Shown one piece after another: positions 15,880 to 24,466 of a DNA stretch of 64,000 nucleotides. Below the pieces are notes generated by a model. It was not told the origin of the DNA. It did no database searches and worked only from the letters and a program-made list of their open reading frames with translations. The first letter of the stretch is position 1. The number at the start of each line of letters is the position of its first letter. The position numbers and the translations under genes were made by a program. This DNA comes from an uncultured Bacteroidota bacterium (lineage in GTDB: Bacteria > Bacteroidota > Bacteroidia > Flavobacteriales > Flavobacteriaceae), in contig CACEKG010000002.1 of NCBI GenBank assembly GCA_902560065.1, forward strand, positions 26,396 through 90,395, in the 5' to 3' direction.

Positions 15880-16344
15880 ATGAAAAAACTTTTAACATTA
15901 ATCATTATAATTCCTTGTATTTCGATAGCTCAGTGGAACTATGGCAACACTTCAAAAGGAAAAGGAGTTTATGCAAATGGGAAAATTGAATTTAGAGAAT
16001 TTGAAGATTTTGAATTTAAATTAGTAAAATATAAGGATGTTGATATAGATTTTTCAATTAGCAGTGAATATTTCAAAGAAAGTTCAGGATACTACTATGT
16101 GGTATTAAGAGTCTTAGACAAAAATTTTAGAGTATTAGAGTTTGAAACTGTGGACGGTAATTATAAAATTTTAGAATTAAAAGATATAGCCAAAAATGAC
16201 AAATACAAAGTTGAGGATTTTTTAAAAATTTTTAGAAAAGATATTAGTTGTATTGTTACAATAAAAAATAATAATAAAATAATTCAAGGATTTAGTTCTT
16301 TAGAGGGAGGTCTTCAAGCAATAAATTATGTGTTAATGAAATAA
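15880..16344 (+). CDS. Small secreted protein of unknown function
   Basis: A 154-aa protein with signal peptide MKKLLTLIIIIPCISIAQ; the mature chain starts WNYGNTSKGKGVYANGKIEF. ATG 15880 lies four bases after the stop of the propeller gene, whereas the ORF-track start at 15814 is inside that gene. The mature domain is beta-rich (GYYYVVLRVLDKNFRVLEFE) and contains a single Cys. The tight spacing suggests it is co-expressed with the propeller protein and might act with it, but no function is recognised. Confidence 0.6.
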   Translation: MKKLLTLIIIIPCISIAQWNYGNTSKGKGVYANGKIEFREFEDFEFKLVKYKDVDIDFSISSEYFKESSGYYYVVLRVLDKNFRVLEFETVDGNYKILELKDIAKNDKYKVEDFLKIFRKDISCIVTIKNNNKIIQGFSSLEGGLQAINYVLMK

Positions 16345-16352
16345 AAACACAT

Positions 16353-16454
16353 ATGAAGAAAATAATTATTATAATAGTTGTATTTTTTCTGTTATACCTT
16401 TGGGCTGAATTAGGTGTTGGTATTTTCTTCCAAGATTCCTGGGGAGGAGACTAA
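16353..16454 (+). CDS. 33-aa single-TM small protein
   Basis: Too short for the ORF track. Reads MKKIIIIIVVFFLLYLWAEL... and ends FFQDSWGGD: one strong membrane helix with a positively charged N-terminus and an acidic tail. It starts eight bases after the previous stop on the same strand. The sharp charge-helix-tail pattern and the absence of any other gene here favour a real small protein. No function is known. Confidence 0.45.
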   Translation: MKKIIIIIVVFFLLYLWAELGVGIFFQDSWGGD

Positions 16455-16471
16455 AATTAGTATCCATTTTT

Positions 16472-17434
16472 ATGAATATTAAATTTTTTATTGGTCCTAT
16501 GTCAAAAAATGTTGTTGATTCAATTATAGAGTTTCAAAAATCAACAAATCATAAAATAGGATTAATACCCAGTCGAAGACAAATAGAATTTAATGGTGGT
16601 TATTGTAACAATTGGACAACTGAACAATTTTCAATTTATGCTAAAGATATTAAACTAAAAAGAGATCATTCCGGCCCAGGACAAGGTTATATTGATGATG
16701 ATGGATATGAATCACTAAAATTTGACAGTAAATACATGGATATAATTCACATAGATCCATGGAAAAAATATCCCTCTTACAATAATGGTCTGAAATGGAC
16801 TATAGAAATGATTAAATTTTGTGTTAATATTAATCCTAAAATTGAATTTGAAGTTGGAACAGAACAAAGTATCAGACCCTTTAACACATCTGAACTAGAT
16901 AAACTTGTTCTAGATTTAAAACATAATTTAAACAATTTAGAATTTAAACAAATTAAGTATTTAGTAATCCAATCTGGAACTTCGCTTTCTTCAACATTTA
17001 ATACTGGAATATATGACCAAGAAAAATTAGTTTCTATGATAAAAGTTGCAAAAAAACATAATTTAAAATCTAAGGAACACAATGGAGATTATATTCCTGA
17101 AAAATTAATCAGGGAAAAGATGAAATTAGGATTAGACTCAATAAACATTGCTCCAGAATTTGGTCTTATTGAAACTCAAACTTATTTGGATGAAATTAAA
17201 AGTTCCAAAATTCTAAATCGATTATGGGAAATATGTTATAACTCTAACCGCTGGAAAAAATGGGTTAATAAAAATTTCGACCCTTTGTATGAGAAAGTCC
17301 AATTGATTAAAATCTGCGGACATTATGTTTTATCAAGTAAAGAATTTCAAAATGAAGTAAAATCTCATTTTCCAAATATTGACGGTATAATAAAATCAAG
17401 AATTAAAAGTAAATTAAACTCTCTATGTAATTAG
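16472..17434 (+). CDS. TIM-barrel protein, distantly GatZ/KbaZ-like
   Basis: A 320-aa cytoplasmic protein. The first 100 residues resemble the GatZ/KbaZ family (non-catalytic subunit of class II tagatose-bisphosphate aldolase): a QIEFNGGYCNNWTTEQF block matches the NQFGGYTGMTPxxF region, and KLKRDHSGPGQGY matches the GGDHLGP loop. Later strands fit a barrel (IEFEVGTEQSIRPF, IKYLVIQSGTSLSS, LKSKEHNGDYIP). The family is about 420 aa, so this is a short, divergent member. There is no aldolase catalytic subunit nearby. It may act on a phosphorylated sugar in surface-polysaccharide metabolism, but that is inference. Confidence 0.5.
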   Translation: MNIKFFIGPMSKNVVDSIIEFQKSTNHKIGLIPSRRQIEFNGGYCNNWTTEQFSIYAKDIKLKRDHSGPGQGYIDDDGYESLKFDSKYMDIIHIDPWKKYPSYNNGLKWTIEMIKFCVNINPKIEFEVGTEQSIRPFNTSELDKLVLDLKHNLNNLEFKQIKYLVIQSGTSLSSTFNTGIYDQEKLVSMIKVAKKHNLKSKEHNGDYIPEKLIREKMKLGLDSINIAPEFGLIETQTYLDEIKSSKILNRLWEICYNSNRWKKWVNKNFDPLYEKVQLIKICGHYVLSSKEFQNEVKSHFPNIDGIIKSRIKSKLNSLCN

Positions 17435-17439
17435 GTAAT

Positions 17440-17604
17440 ATGAATTTTATATACAAATACAGATTTTTTTTCTTAATAATTACTGGAACTATTCTACTTT
17501 ATTTTGATTATGGTAATCTTTCTGCAGTTTTTTTTGTTTTAGGAGTAGTTTCAATTTGGAGATATTATATTGACAATAATGAAAAGTGGAAAAAAAAAGA
17601 ATAA
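17440..17604 (+). CDS. 54-aa small membrane protein
   Basis: Missed by the ORF track. MNFIYKYRFFFLIITGTILLY begins a protein with two hydrophobic segments (residues about 9-22 and 28-42) joined by DYGNLSA, and a basic tail EKWKKKE. It starts six bases after the stop of the TIM-barrel gene and 29 bases before the next membrane-protein gene. The two-helix hairpin with a charged C-terminus is typical of conserved small Flavobacteriaceae membrane proteins. The function is unknown. Confidence 0.5.
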   Translation: MNFIYKYRFFFLIITGTILLYFDYGNLSAVFFVLGVVSIWRYYIDNNEKWKKKE

Positions 17605-17633
17605 AACTTTAATAATTAACTAAATTTATATTT

Positions 17634-18074
17634 ATGAAAAAAGTATTTTCTATTCCATTATTAATTATCGGTTATACAATGATAGTTCTGGGTGTTAGAT
17701 GGATGATTGTTGATGAGCCATGGATGCTTGATCAAGTTGCAAATGAAGAAAGGTTAAATATGACTTTTGATCAATTATTTAGTTATGAAATAAATAATAC
17801 TCTTCCTGATTATCTTAAACAGATATATCGTTTTTTTGGGTTATGGGTAACTATTATTGGTCTTTTTATTACTTCACTTTCAAGGGAGAATATTTCAAAA
17901 GATTCTATAATTAGAATTATAATTCTTATATGTGTTGGTATAATGTGTTACTCAGGATTAATTCTTGTTCATGTGTGGATACCTAGTTCTCCTTTTTTAT
18001 ATTTAGCTTACGGAATGATATTATTACATCTTGTTTCAGTTTATGGGCATATAAATTTCAATAAAAAAACTTAA
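17634..18074 (+). CDS. Integral membrane protein of unknown function, 4 TM
   Basis: A 146-aa protein with membrane segments at about residues 5-24, 65-83, 92-112 and 118-138. The loop after helix 1 (DEPWMLDQVANEERLNMTFDQLF) is long and acidic, with several Trp/Met residues, and probably periplasmic. ATG 17634 fits an N-terminal KKVFSIPLLIIGY helix. It ends 17 bases before the convergent SDR gene. No family is recognised. Confidence 0.55.
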   Translation: MKKVFSIPLLIIGYTMIVLGVRWMIVDEPWMLDQVANEERLNMTFDQLFSYEINNTLPDYLKQIYRFFGLWVTIIGLFITSLSRENISKDSIIRIIILICVGIMCYSGLILVHVWIPSSPFLYLAYGMILLHLVSVYGHINFNKKT

Positions 18075-18091
18075 TTATATTTTTAACAATC

Positions 18092-18694
18092 TTAACTGTA
18101 AATCCTAAAAACCTGTCCATTTTGTTCCCCATTAATAACTTTTTCATAAAGCTCAGCTAAATTTTGCATTTTAACAATTTCGTATCCGGGAAAATAATCT
18201 TTGTACTTTACTGCAGAATCTTCCACTAAACCAGGAGAAACAACATTTACTCTTATATTATTTTCCATCTCCAAGGAAGCTGCTTTTACAAAACTGTGAA
18301 TCCCTCCATTTACAAGAGCAGCACTAGTAGTCATTTTAACAGGATTATCTGCTAAAATTCCAGTAGTAAGTGTTATTGATCCTCCATGATTCATATAATT
18401 ACGTCCAATCTTTACAAGATTAACCTGACCCATTAGTTTATTTTTAATACCCTTATAATAATCTTCTTCAGTTAAATCTTTAAATGGGGCCCAAACAGCT
18501 TCTCCTGCTATAGAAATTACAGCATCAAAATCATTATTGTTTTCAAATAAATTTTTAATTGAATCACTATCTGATAAATCAATTTTTAAATCTCCACTAT
18601 TTCTTCCAGCTGTTATAATTTTATTTTTAGTTGAAAGAAAAGTAGAAACTTTTTTGCCAATAGTTCCATTTCCTCCAATAATTAAAATCTTCAT
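18092..18694 (-). CDS. Atypical short-chain dehydrogenase/reductase lacking YxxxK
   Basis: A 200-aa Rossmann-fold protein. The nucleotide-binding motif GGNGTIG sits at residues 7-13, TAGRNSGDLKIDLSD marks the second strand, and DAVISIAGEAVW corresponds to the NAG motif. Strand 5 has SITLTTGILAD and the end has INVVSPGLVEDS-like NVVSPGLVED. The catalytic Tyr-x-x-x-Lys is missing: the position reads SAALVNGGIHSF. This matches a known subset of atypical SDRs, so it may bind NAD(P) without classical oxidoreductase chemistry. At 200 aa it is shorter than the usual 250. Confidence 0.75.
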   Translation of the reverse strand: MKILIIGGNGTIGKKVSTFLSTKNKIITAGRNSGDLKIDLSDSDSIKNLFENNNDFDAVISIAGEAVWAPFKDLTEEDYYKGIKNKLMGQVNLVKIGRNYMNHGGSITLTTGILADNPVKMTTSAALVNGGIHSFVKAASLEMENNIRVNVVSPGLVEDSAVKYKDYFPGYEIVKMQNLAELYEKVINGEQNGQVFRIYS

Positions 18695-18792
18695 AATTTT
18701 TTTTTATAAAAGTAGAGTTATAAATTTATAACTTTTAAAAGTATTAAATCTCAAATTCAAAAAACAAACTTTTAATTTTAATTTAATCAATT

Positions 18793-18966
18793 ATGTTAAA
18801 AAAATCAGATTATATTCTTTTAGGTGCAGCTTTTTTTAGTTTCTGTCTTTCAGTTTGGTTATGGTTTTCAGGACAGAAAGAAGAAGGATTATATGTCGGT
18901 ATATGGGTTCCATCTATTTTAGCTGCTGGGGGCTATATAAAGCAAATAATTAACAATCAGAAATAA
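18793..18966 (+). CDS. 57-aa small two-TM protein
   Basis: Missed by the ORF track. MLKKSDYILLGAAFFSFCLSVWLW is a first helix, and GLYVGIWVPSILAAGGYI a second. The polar turn GQKEE lies between them. Its TAA shares a base with the ATG of the next small gene (TAATG), which is strong evidence for translational coupling and that both are real. Both ends are polar (KK at the start, NNQK at the end). Function unknown. Confidence 0.6.
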   Translation: MLKKSDYILLGAAFFSFCLSVWLWFSGQKEEGLYVGIWVPSILAAGGYIKQIINNQK

Positions 18967-19139
18967 TGAGTCTTATTGTAATATTTATTTTTGGTGTTGT
19001 TATTTTTGGTGCAGTTATTTTATCTTTTTTCCTGGGATTTTCAGAAAATAAATCGAAAACAAATAAGACTAATCAAGTTGATCCAATAGACTATGATGGA
19101 AGTGGAAACTGGAGCAGAATTCCTCCAAAAAAAAAGTAA
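18966..19139 (+). CDS. 57-aa small single-TM protein
   Basis: Missed by the ORF track. It starts at the ATG overlapping the previous stop (TAATG). An N-terminal helix SLIVIFIFGVVIFGAVILSFFLGF is followed by a polar tail with DPIDYDGSGNW and a basic end (RIPPKKK). The ordered tail suggests a conserved protein rather than chance. The following SRPBCC gene begins 12 bases downstream, so the three may form one transcript. Function unknown. Confidence 0.6.
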   Translation: MSLIVIFIFGVVIFGAVILSFFLGFSENKSKTNKTNQVDPIDYDGSGNWSRIPPKKK

Positions 19140-19151
19140 TACTTTACTTAA

Positions 19152-19640
19152 ATGATTTTACCTGTGTCTTATGAAATAAAAATTAATTCTTCGAAAGAAA
19201 AATTATGGGATCTAATTTCATCTCCTGGACATTTAAATCTTTTTCATCCATTTTGTAAGAAAAACAATGTAATAGATTGGAATAAAAATGGAAAAAAAGA
19301 TATTCTTATTTATTTAAATGGTTTAAAATACATTAGAGAATTTTATAAATGGGATGAAGATTATGGCTATAGTTTATTAATTGGTAAAGAAAATGGCGAA
19401 AAATCTAAAGTTGAATGGAAAATATTATCAAGAAACAATAAAGTGTTTCTAAATATCAAAGTATTTCCATATATCTTTCATAATAAAAACAAACTGGTTT
19501 ATCTTTTTTATTATTACTTTTTCATAAAACCTATGCTAAAAAAATATCTAAGTTCTGTATTAAGAGGTATAAATTGGTATTTAAAAAACAAAAAACCAGT
19601 ACCCAAAAATAAATTTGGAAAACATTCCTGGTTTTCTTAG
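19152..19640 (+). CDS. SRPBCC (START-like) family protein
   Basis: A 162-aa protein with the N-terminal signature of the SRPBCC fold: VSYEIKINSSKEKLWDLISSPGHLNLFHPF, where a beta strand leads into the VW.LIS.P.H helix. The middle strands (ILIYLNGLKYIREFYKW, SKVEWKILSRNNK, VFLNIKVFPYIF) and a long C-terminal helix (KPMLKKYLSSVLRGINWYL) complete the hydrophobic-cavity fold. These proteins bind hydrophobic ligands such as lipids; the ligand here is unknown. It converges on the GH13 gene, the two stops nine bases apart. Confidence 0.7.
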   Translation: MILPVSYEIKINSSKEKLWDLISSPGHLNLFHPFCKKNNVIDWNKNGKKDILIYLNGLKYIREFYKWDEDYGYSLLIGKENGEKSKVEWKILSRNNKVFLNIKVFPYIFHNKNKLVYLFYYYFFIKPMLKKYLSSVLRGINWYLKNKKPVPKNKFGKHSWFS

Positions 19641-19648
19641 TTAAAAAA

Positions 19649-21304
19649 CTATCTCGATTTATATACTCTAGTTTCCCATGGACGGATTTTATTTTGATTT
19701 TTAACATTTTCATAATTTAAAATAACTAAATTATAATTGAGAGTAATTTTTTTTTCTAATCCTAAATATTTTTCACTAAAATTATGAATAATTAAAAATT
19801 CATTGTTTTCATCCCATCTTTTATATACGAATAAATATGGATGATTGGGTTCTAAATCTTTGTAGTTTCCATATACTAATGTCGCGTTCAATTTTCGAAA
19901 AGAAATTATTCTTTTATAATAATTTAATATAGAGTTTGAATCCTTTAATTGAGATGAAACATTTATATTCTTATAATTTTTATTTACTGGAATCCAAGGA
20001 TCTCCAATTGTAAAACCTGAATTTCTTTTCAAGTTCCATTGCATTGGTGTTCGAGAATTATCTCTGCTTTGTAAATGTACTGCATTTAAAAATTCGGACA
20101 TATTTTCTCCATTAATACTAGCTTCTTTCCAAGCATTAAGTGTTTCAATATCATTATAAAAATCTATAGAAGGATAAGAAACATTTGTCATTCCAATTTC
20201 ATCTCCCTGATATATATATGGAGTGCCTCTTAAAGTCATAATAAGAGTGATCAATAATTTAGCAGATTCTACTCGATATTCCTTATCATTTCCAAAACGA
20301 GATACAATTCTAGAAAAATCATGATTACCCAAAAAAATACTATTCCAACCATTATTTGCTAGCAAATTATCCCATTTAGTAAAAATTTCTTTAAATCGAA
20401 TAAAATTTAAAGGTATTGGGTCATATTTTCCTTTAGGTCCAAAATCAATTGTTAAGTGATCAAAATGAAAGATCATATTTAACTCTTTTTCATTTTCAGC
20501 AACATAATTGAGTCCATTTTTCAAATTTATTCCAGGACCTTCTCCAACTGTAACTATATCATATTTTGAAAGAACTTCTCTATTCATTTCTTTTAAAAAT
20601 TCATGAACTCTTGGTCCATTAGCATAAAATTTTTCCATCACATCTTTAAAAGACATATTATCAGGAGTGTTTTTAAAAGCTATTCTTTTAGAAATTAAAG
20701 AAATTACATCCATACGAAAACCATCTATACCCTTTGAGAGCCAAAAATCTATAATAGAATATATTTCTTTTCTTACTTTAGGATTTTCCCAATTTAAATC
20801 AGGTTGATTCTTAGTATATAAGTGAAGAAAAAACTCCTCTGTTTTATTATTCCATTTCCAAACTCTTCCTCCAAAAACTGATCTCCAGTTGTTTGGAAAT
20901 TCATTAATTTTTCCATCCTTCCAGATATAATAATCATGATAAGGATTAAGTTTACTTTTTTTAGCCTCTTTAAACCAATTATGTTGATCTGATGTGTGAT
21001 TAACAACTAAATCCATAATTATTTTTAGTCCTTTTAAATGAACTTTTTCAATTAATTCATCTAAAGCTTTATTTCCACCAAAATCTTTATTGATTTCTTT
21101 ATAATTAGATATATCATAACCATTATCAATACCTGGAGAATCATAAATGGGACAAATCCAAATTATATCTACTCCTAATGATTTTATATAATCTAACTTT
21201 TCTATTATTCCATTAATATCTCCTATACCATTTCCTGAGGAATCTTTAAAAGAACGAGGATAAATTTGATAAACAATGGATTCTTTCCACCAACTCTTTT
21301 TCAC
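19649..21304 (-). CDS. GH13 alpha-glucosidase / oligo-1,6-glucosidase
   Basis: A 551-aa cytoplasmic alpha-glucosidase, normal length for the family. The start MKKSWWKESIVYQIYPRSFKD is typical of oligo-1,6-glucosidases. The conserved regions appear in order: DLVVNHTS (region I), DGFRMDVIS with the nucleophile Asp, TVGEGPG with the acid/base Glu, and LGNHDFSR with the third catalytic Asp. GTPYIYQGDEIGMTN and RTPMQWN are also diagnostic. It would cleave terminal alpha-1,4 or alpha-1,6 glucose from imported maltose-type oligosaccharides. Its start lies three bases downstream of the symporter stop on the same strand, so uptake and cleavage are likely one operon. Confidence 0.9.
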   Translation of the reverse strand: MKKSWWKESIVYQIYPRSFKDSSGNGIGDINGIIEKLDYIKSLGVDIIWICPIYDSPGIDNGYDISNYKEINKDFGGNKALDELIEKVHLKGLKIIMDLVVNHTSDQHNWFKEAKKSKLNPYHDYYIWKDGKINEFPNNWRSVFGGRVWKWNNKTEEFFLHLYTKNQPDLNWENPKVRKEIYSIIDFWLSKGIDGFRMDVISLISKRIAFKNTPDNMSFKDVMEKFYANGPRVHEFLKEMNREVLSKYDIVTVGEGPGINLKNGLNYVAENEKELNMIFHFDHLTIDFGPKGKYDPIPLNFIRFKEIFTKWDNLLANNGWNSIFLGNHDFSRIVSRFGNDKEYRVESAKLLITLIMTLRGTPYIYQGDEIGMTNVSYPSIDFYNDIETLNAWKEASINGENMSEFLNAVHLQSRDNSRTPMQWNLKRNSGFTIGDPWIPVNKNYKNINVSSQLKDSNSILNYYKRIISFRKLNATLVYGNYKDLEPNHPYLFVYKRWDENNEFLIIHNFSEKYLGLEKKITLNYNLVILNYENVKNQNKIRPWETRVYKSR

Positions 21305-21307
21305 GGT

Positions 21308-22885
21308 CTATACTTTAAATAAAACAATAAAAATAGTGACTATACATATTAATAAAACAAATGCCCAAACCTTGTAATCATTATACCATTTTGAATAATC
21401 ATTGTCTTGGTTAATTAATTTAGCATTATATGTGAATTGAGAGATTATTTCATCACTAGGAGGTGGCTTTAAATTACTAAGGAAAATGAAAATTAAAGTT
21501 GAAAAGGCAACTACAATTCCAGCGTTTATTGTAAAGTGGATTGACCATAGATCAAACTGTTGTAAAATAAATAATGATAACCCTAATAATGTTCCTATAA
21601 TTAAAGTCATAAATGCTCCATATGCGTTTCCTTTTTTATAAAAAACACCAACTAAAAAAAGAACTACAATTGGTGGGACAAAAATTGTATACATTTGTTG
21701 AAGATATACCCATATTCCACCAAAATACTGAATCATTGGAGCCCAAAGAGCTGCAATAATCATTAAAACAAAAGTCGAAATACGACCATATTTAAGAATA
21801 TCAGTAGGAGTTAAGTTTTTTATATTTGGTTTTATAAAATCAATAACAACAAGAGTTGAAGAAGAATTTAATGTTGAATCAACACTTGACATAATCGCTG
21901 AAATTAATCCTGCTAAAACTAAACCTACCAAACCTATAGGTAAAGCTTTAACAACAATAGTAGGAAAAACCATGTCTGGATTATCAATACCTGAATAAAT
22001 ACTGATTGCCATAGCTCCAGGTATTACCATAATAAATAATGGAATTAGTTTTAAAAAACCTCCTAAAAGAACACCCCAACGAGCATTTTTTATATCCTTA
22101 GCTCCTAATACTCTTTGAACTATATATTGATTAGTAGACCAATACCAAAATCCTAATAAAGGAGCTCCTAAAAATAATCCTGGCCATGGTAAAGTGCTAT
22201 CATTAATAGGTCGATAAATTGAAAAATGACCTTCTGGAGCTGCAGCAATCATTTTTTCAATTGAAAAGTCAATTTTTTCAAAAAGTATATAGGTTAAAAT
22301 TGTACTTCCTGTTATTAAGACTATAGCTTGTAAAGTATCTGTATAAACTACAGCTTTAAGCCCACCAAAAGCAGTATAAATTCCTGCAATGAAAGCTAAT
22401 ACGATAGTTGTTTGCCAGATTATAAGATTTGGAAAAAATGTTTTCAATACAATTGCTCCAGCATAAAGTCCTCCCGCAGTTTCAACCAATATACTTGTAA
22501 GTATAGTTACTATCGAGAAAAATACTTGAGAGCGTCTATCAAATCGTTTTCCTAGAAATTCAGGAATTGTAGTAATTTTTGAATTCAGATATAGCGGAAC
22601 AAAAATCAATGCTGCTATAATTAAAGGAATCCCTGAAATCCACTCATATACAGATTGAACAATTCCACTTGAGTATGCCGCTCCAGTGAGTCCAACAATA
22701 GTTGTGCTTGAAATATTTGAAGCAAATAAGGATAATCCTATAACTCCCCATGTAAGACTTCTGCCTCCTAAAAAAAGATCCTCTCCAGTACTTGTTTTTC
22801 TAGCTACCCAAAACCCTAGAAATAAAACTATAAAAAAATAAAAAACAATTATCCATAAATCAATTGAACTAATTTGAGTCTCCAT
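21308..22885 (-). CDS. Sodium/solute symporter (SSS family), probably sugar
   Basis: A 525-aa inner-membrane protein with about 14 hydrophobic helices. N-terminal GFWVARKTSTGEDLFLGGRSLTW and SLFASNISSTTIVGLTGAAY are the SSSF signature with the sodium-site helix. GGLKAVVYTDTLQAIVLI and SSVDSTLNSSSTLVVIDF are the later conserved blocks. Closest in style are the SGLT-like sugar symporters of Bacteroidota. Co-location with a GH13 alpha-glucosidase, separated by three bases, suggests a glucoside substrate, but substrate cannot be read from sequence. The first gene of this pair is divergent from 22947. Confidence 0.85.
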   Translation of the reverse strand: METQISSIDLWIIVFYFFIVLFLGFWVARKTSTGEDLFLGGRSLTWGVIGLSLFASNISSTTIVGLTGAAYSSGIVQSVYEWISGIPLIIAALIFVPLYLNSKITTIPEFLGKRFDRRSQVFFSIVTILTSILVETAGGLYAGAIVLKTFFPNLIIWQTTIVLAFIAGIYTAFGGLKAVVYTDTLQAIVLITGSTILTYILFEKIDFSIEKMIAAAPEGHFSIYRPINDSTLPWPGLFLGAPLLGFWYWSTNQYIVQRVLGAKDIKNARWGVLLGGFLKLIPLFIMVIPGAMAISIYSGIDNPDMVFPTIVVKALPIGLVGLVLAGLISAIMSSVDSTLNSSSTLVVIDFIKPNIKNLTPTDILKYGRISTFVLMIIAALWAPMIQYFGGIWVYLQQMYTIFVPPIVVLFLVGVFYKKGNAYGAFMTLIIGTLLGLSLFILQQFDLWSIHFTINAGIVVAFSTLIFIFLSNLKPPPSDEIISQFTYNAKLINQDNDYSKWYNDYKVWAFVLLICIVTIFIVLFKV

Positions 22886-22946
22886 AAAATTTTAAAAATC
22901 TTTTTTAAGATAATCAAATAATAATATTATGTATTAATTTTATCAT

Positions 22947-23273
22947 ATGGATTCTGATATAATTGCTCTTATTTCTGTATTATTTTGTGAAATGATTTTT
23001 GTAATAATTGCTTATACCATTAATGAAAAAAATGCCAAATATTTACTCTCTGGATATAACACAATGTCAAAAGAAGACCAAAAAAAATTTGATCTAAAAA
23101 ACTATCTAATATTTTTTAAAAAATTTTTTCTTAACCTAACACTATATTCCGCTTTAATTTTTCTTTTATTCTATATTCTCTATGATGGGATAACTGCATC
23201 ACTTATTTGGTGTATTTCAATATTTATCCCAATGCCATATATGATATACAAAGGAAATAAATTTAAAAAATGA
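22947..23273 (+). CDS. DUF3784-like small membrane protein
   Basis: A 108-aa protein with an N-terminal helix (IIALISVLFCEMIFVIIAY) and two more near residues 60-76 and 80-98. NEKNAKYLLSGYNTMSKEDQKKFDLKNY is the hallmark of DUF3784-type proteins, whose function is not known. It overlaps the downstream methyltransferase start by four bases (ATGA), so the two are translationally coupled. It is divergent from the symporter/GH13 operon, with 61 bases between starts. Confidence 0.65.
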   Translation: MDSDIIALISVLFCEMIFVIIAYTINEKNAKYLLSGYNTMSKEDQKKFDLKNYLIFFKKFFLNLTLYSALIFLLFYILYDGITASLIWCISIFIPMPYMIYKGNKFKK

Positions 23274-23884
23274 AAAGAAAGCTTCCTGTAGATGTTTTTA
23301 GTGATTGGGCTATAAATGGAAAAGATGTGGGTATGGAAAAAAATCATAAGTTCTCAGTAGATAATATGATTAAATTTTCAATAAAAAAGCTAGATTATTT
23401 TACTTTTTTAGATGCTGGCTGTGGAAATGGTTGGGTTGTACGGAAAGTATCAAAACTAAATAAATGCATCAAATCTATCGGAATTGATGGATCTCAAAAA
23501 ATGATTGAAAAAGCAAAATCTATTGATAAAAAAAATAAATACTACTGTGAAGATTTACTTGATTGGAAACCGAAAAATAAAATTGATTTAGTTCACTCAA
23601 TGGAAGTTTTTTATTACTTCAAAAACCCTAAAAAACTTATAAAGCATATTTATTCATCATGGTTAAAAAAAAATTCAAGACTTATAATGGGGATAGATTA
23701 TTATTACGAAAATAAAATCTCACACTCATGGCCAAATGAATGTGGAATATCAATAATGAGTCTTTTTTCTGAAAAAAAATGGGAAAATTTCTTTTTTGAA
23801 GTTGGATTTAAAGAAATTAAAACTTGGAAGGTTGGAGAAACAAAAAAATGGAGAGGAACTTTAGTAATAACTGGAATCAAATAA
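23270..23884 (+). CDS. Class I SAM-dependent methyltransferase
   Basis: A 204-aa cytoplasmic enzyme. Motif I for SAM binding is FLDAGCGNGWVVRKV at about residues 45-59; the acidic end of strand 2 is IGIDGSQKMIEKAK; motif II is YYCEDLLDW and motif III IDLVHSMEVFYYF. The C-terminal part (SWPNECGISIMSLFSEKKW) probably forms the substrate cap. The substrate is unknown. Starts by ATGA overlap with the DUF3784-like gene. Confidence 0.8.
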   Translation: MKRKLPVDVFSDWAINGKDVGMEKNHKFSVDNMIKFSIKKLDYFTFLDAGCGNGWVVRKVSKLNKCIKSIGIDGSQKMIEKAKSIDKKNKYYCEDLLDWKPKNKIDLVHSMEVFYYFKNPKKLIKHIYSSWLKKNSRLIMGIDYYYENKISHSWPNECGISIMSLFSEKKWENFFFEVGFKEIKTWKVGETKKWRGTLVITGIK

Positions 23885-23948
23885 TAAAATATTTAATCAT
23901 ATAATACATTTGAAATTTAAACGTTTAAAAAACTAAATAAAAAAAGCT

Positions 23949-24464
23949 ATGTTTTATAATTATAAACTTTTACTTTCATTTTTATTGATATTTTCATTTA
24001 ATTTTTTGCAGGGTCAAAAAATTTTATTTGACTCTCTTACATACAAAATGCCTATTAAAAATGCAAAAGCTTATATTAAAACAAATAAAAAGAAATATAA
24101 AAACTTTTCTTTAGGGAAAGGAACTTCGTATTCTATAAGAAATAACTCGCTTGTTGAAAAAAATGAAGAACTTGTAGAAGTATCATTTTGGAGTAAAAAA
24201 AATCTTAATCTAAAACAAGCAGAAGAATATTTAGTTTCAACAAAAGCATTTTTGGAATCGAAAAATTATAAAGTTGTTTACTCTCAAGAAAATTGGTCAA
24301 AACCATTATTAATGAACAAAAACAAACCTTGTATTAGGTTTGTTGATGAAAATAAAAATGTTGTTCTTGCCATGGAACCAAGAGGTCAAGGAAGTGTTTA
24401 CAATGTCTTTTTAACTTACTACAATTTTGATTGGTTTATTAATCAAGCAAAAGGAACTAATTAA
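23949..24464 (+). CDS. Secreted protein of unknown function
   Basis: A 171-aa protein with signal peptide YKLLLSFLLIFSFNFLQGQ. The mature chain is Lys-rich (TNKKKYKNFSLGKGTSYSIRNN) and has alternating strands and one long helix (NLKQAEEYLVSTKAFLESKNYKVV). NKPCIRFVDENKNVVLAMEPRG holds its only mature Cys. No family is recognised. It converges with the DUF3078 gene, with two bases between stops. Confidence 0.6.
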   Translation: MFYNYKLLLSFLLIFSFNFLQGQKILFDSLTYKMPIKNAKAYIKTNKKKYKNFSLGKGTSYSIRNNSLVEKNEELVEVSFWSKKNLNLKQAEEYLVSTKAFLESKNYKVVYSQENWSKPLLMNKNKPCIRFVDENKNVVLAMEPRGQGSVYNVFLTYYNFDWFINQAKGTN

Positions 24465-24466
24465 TT

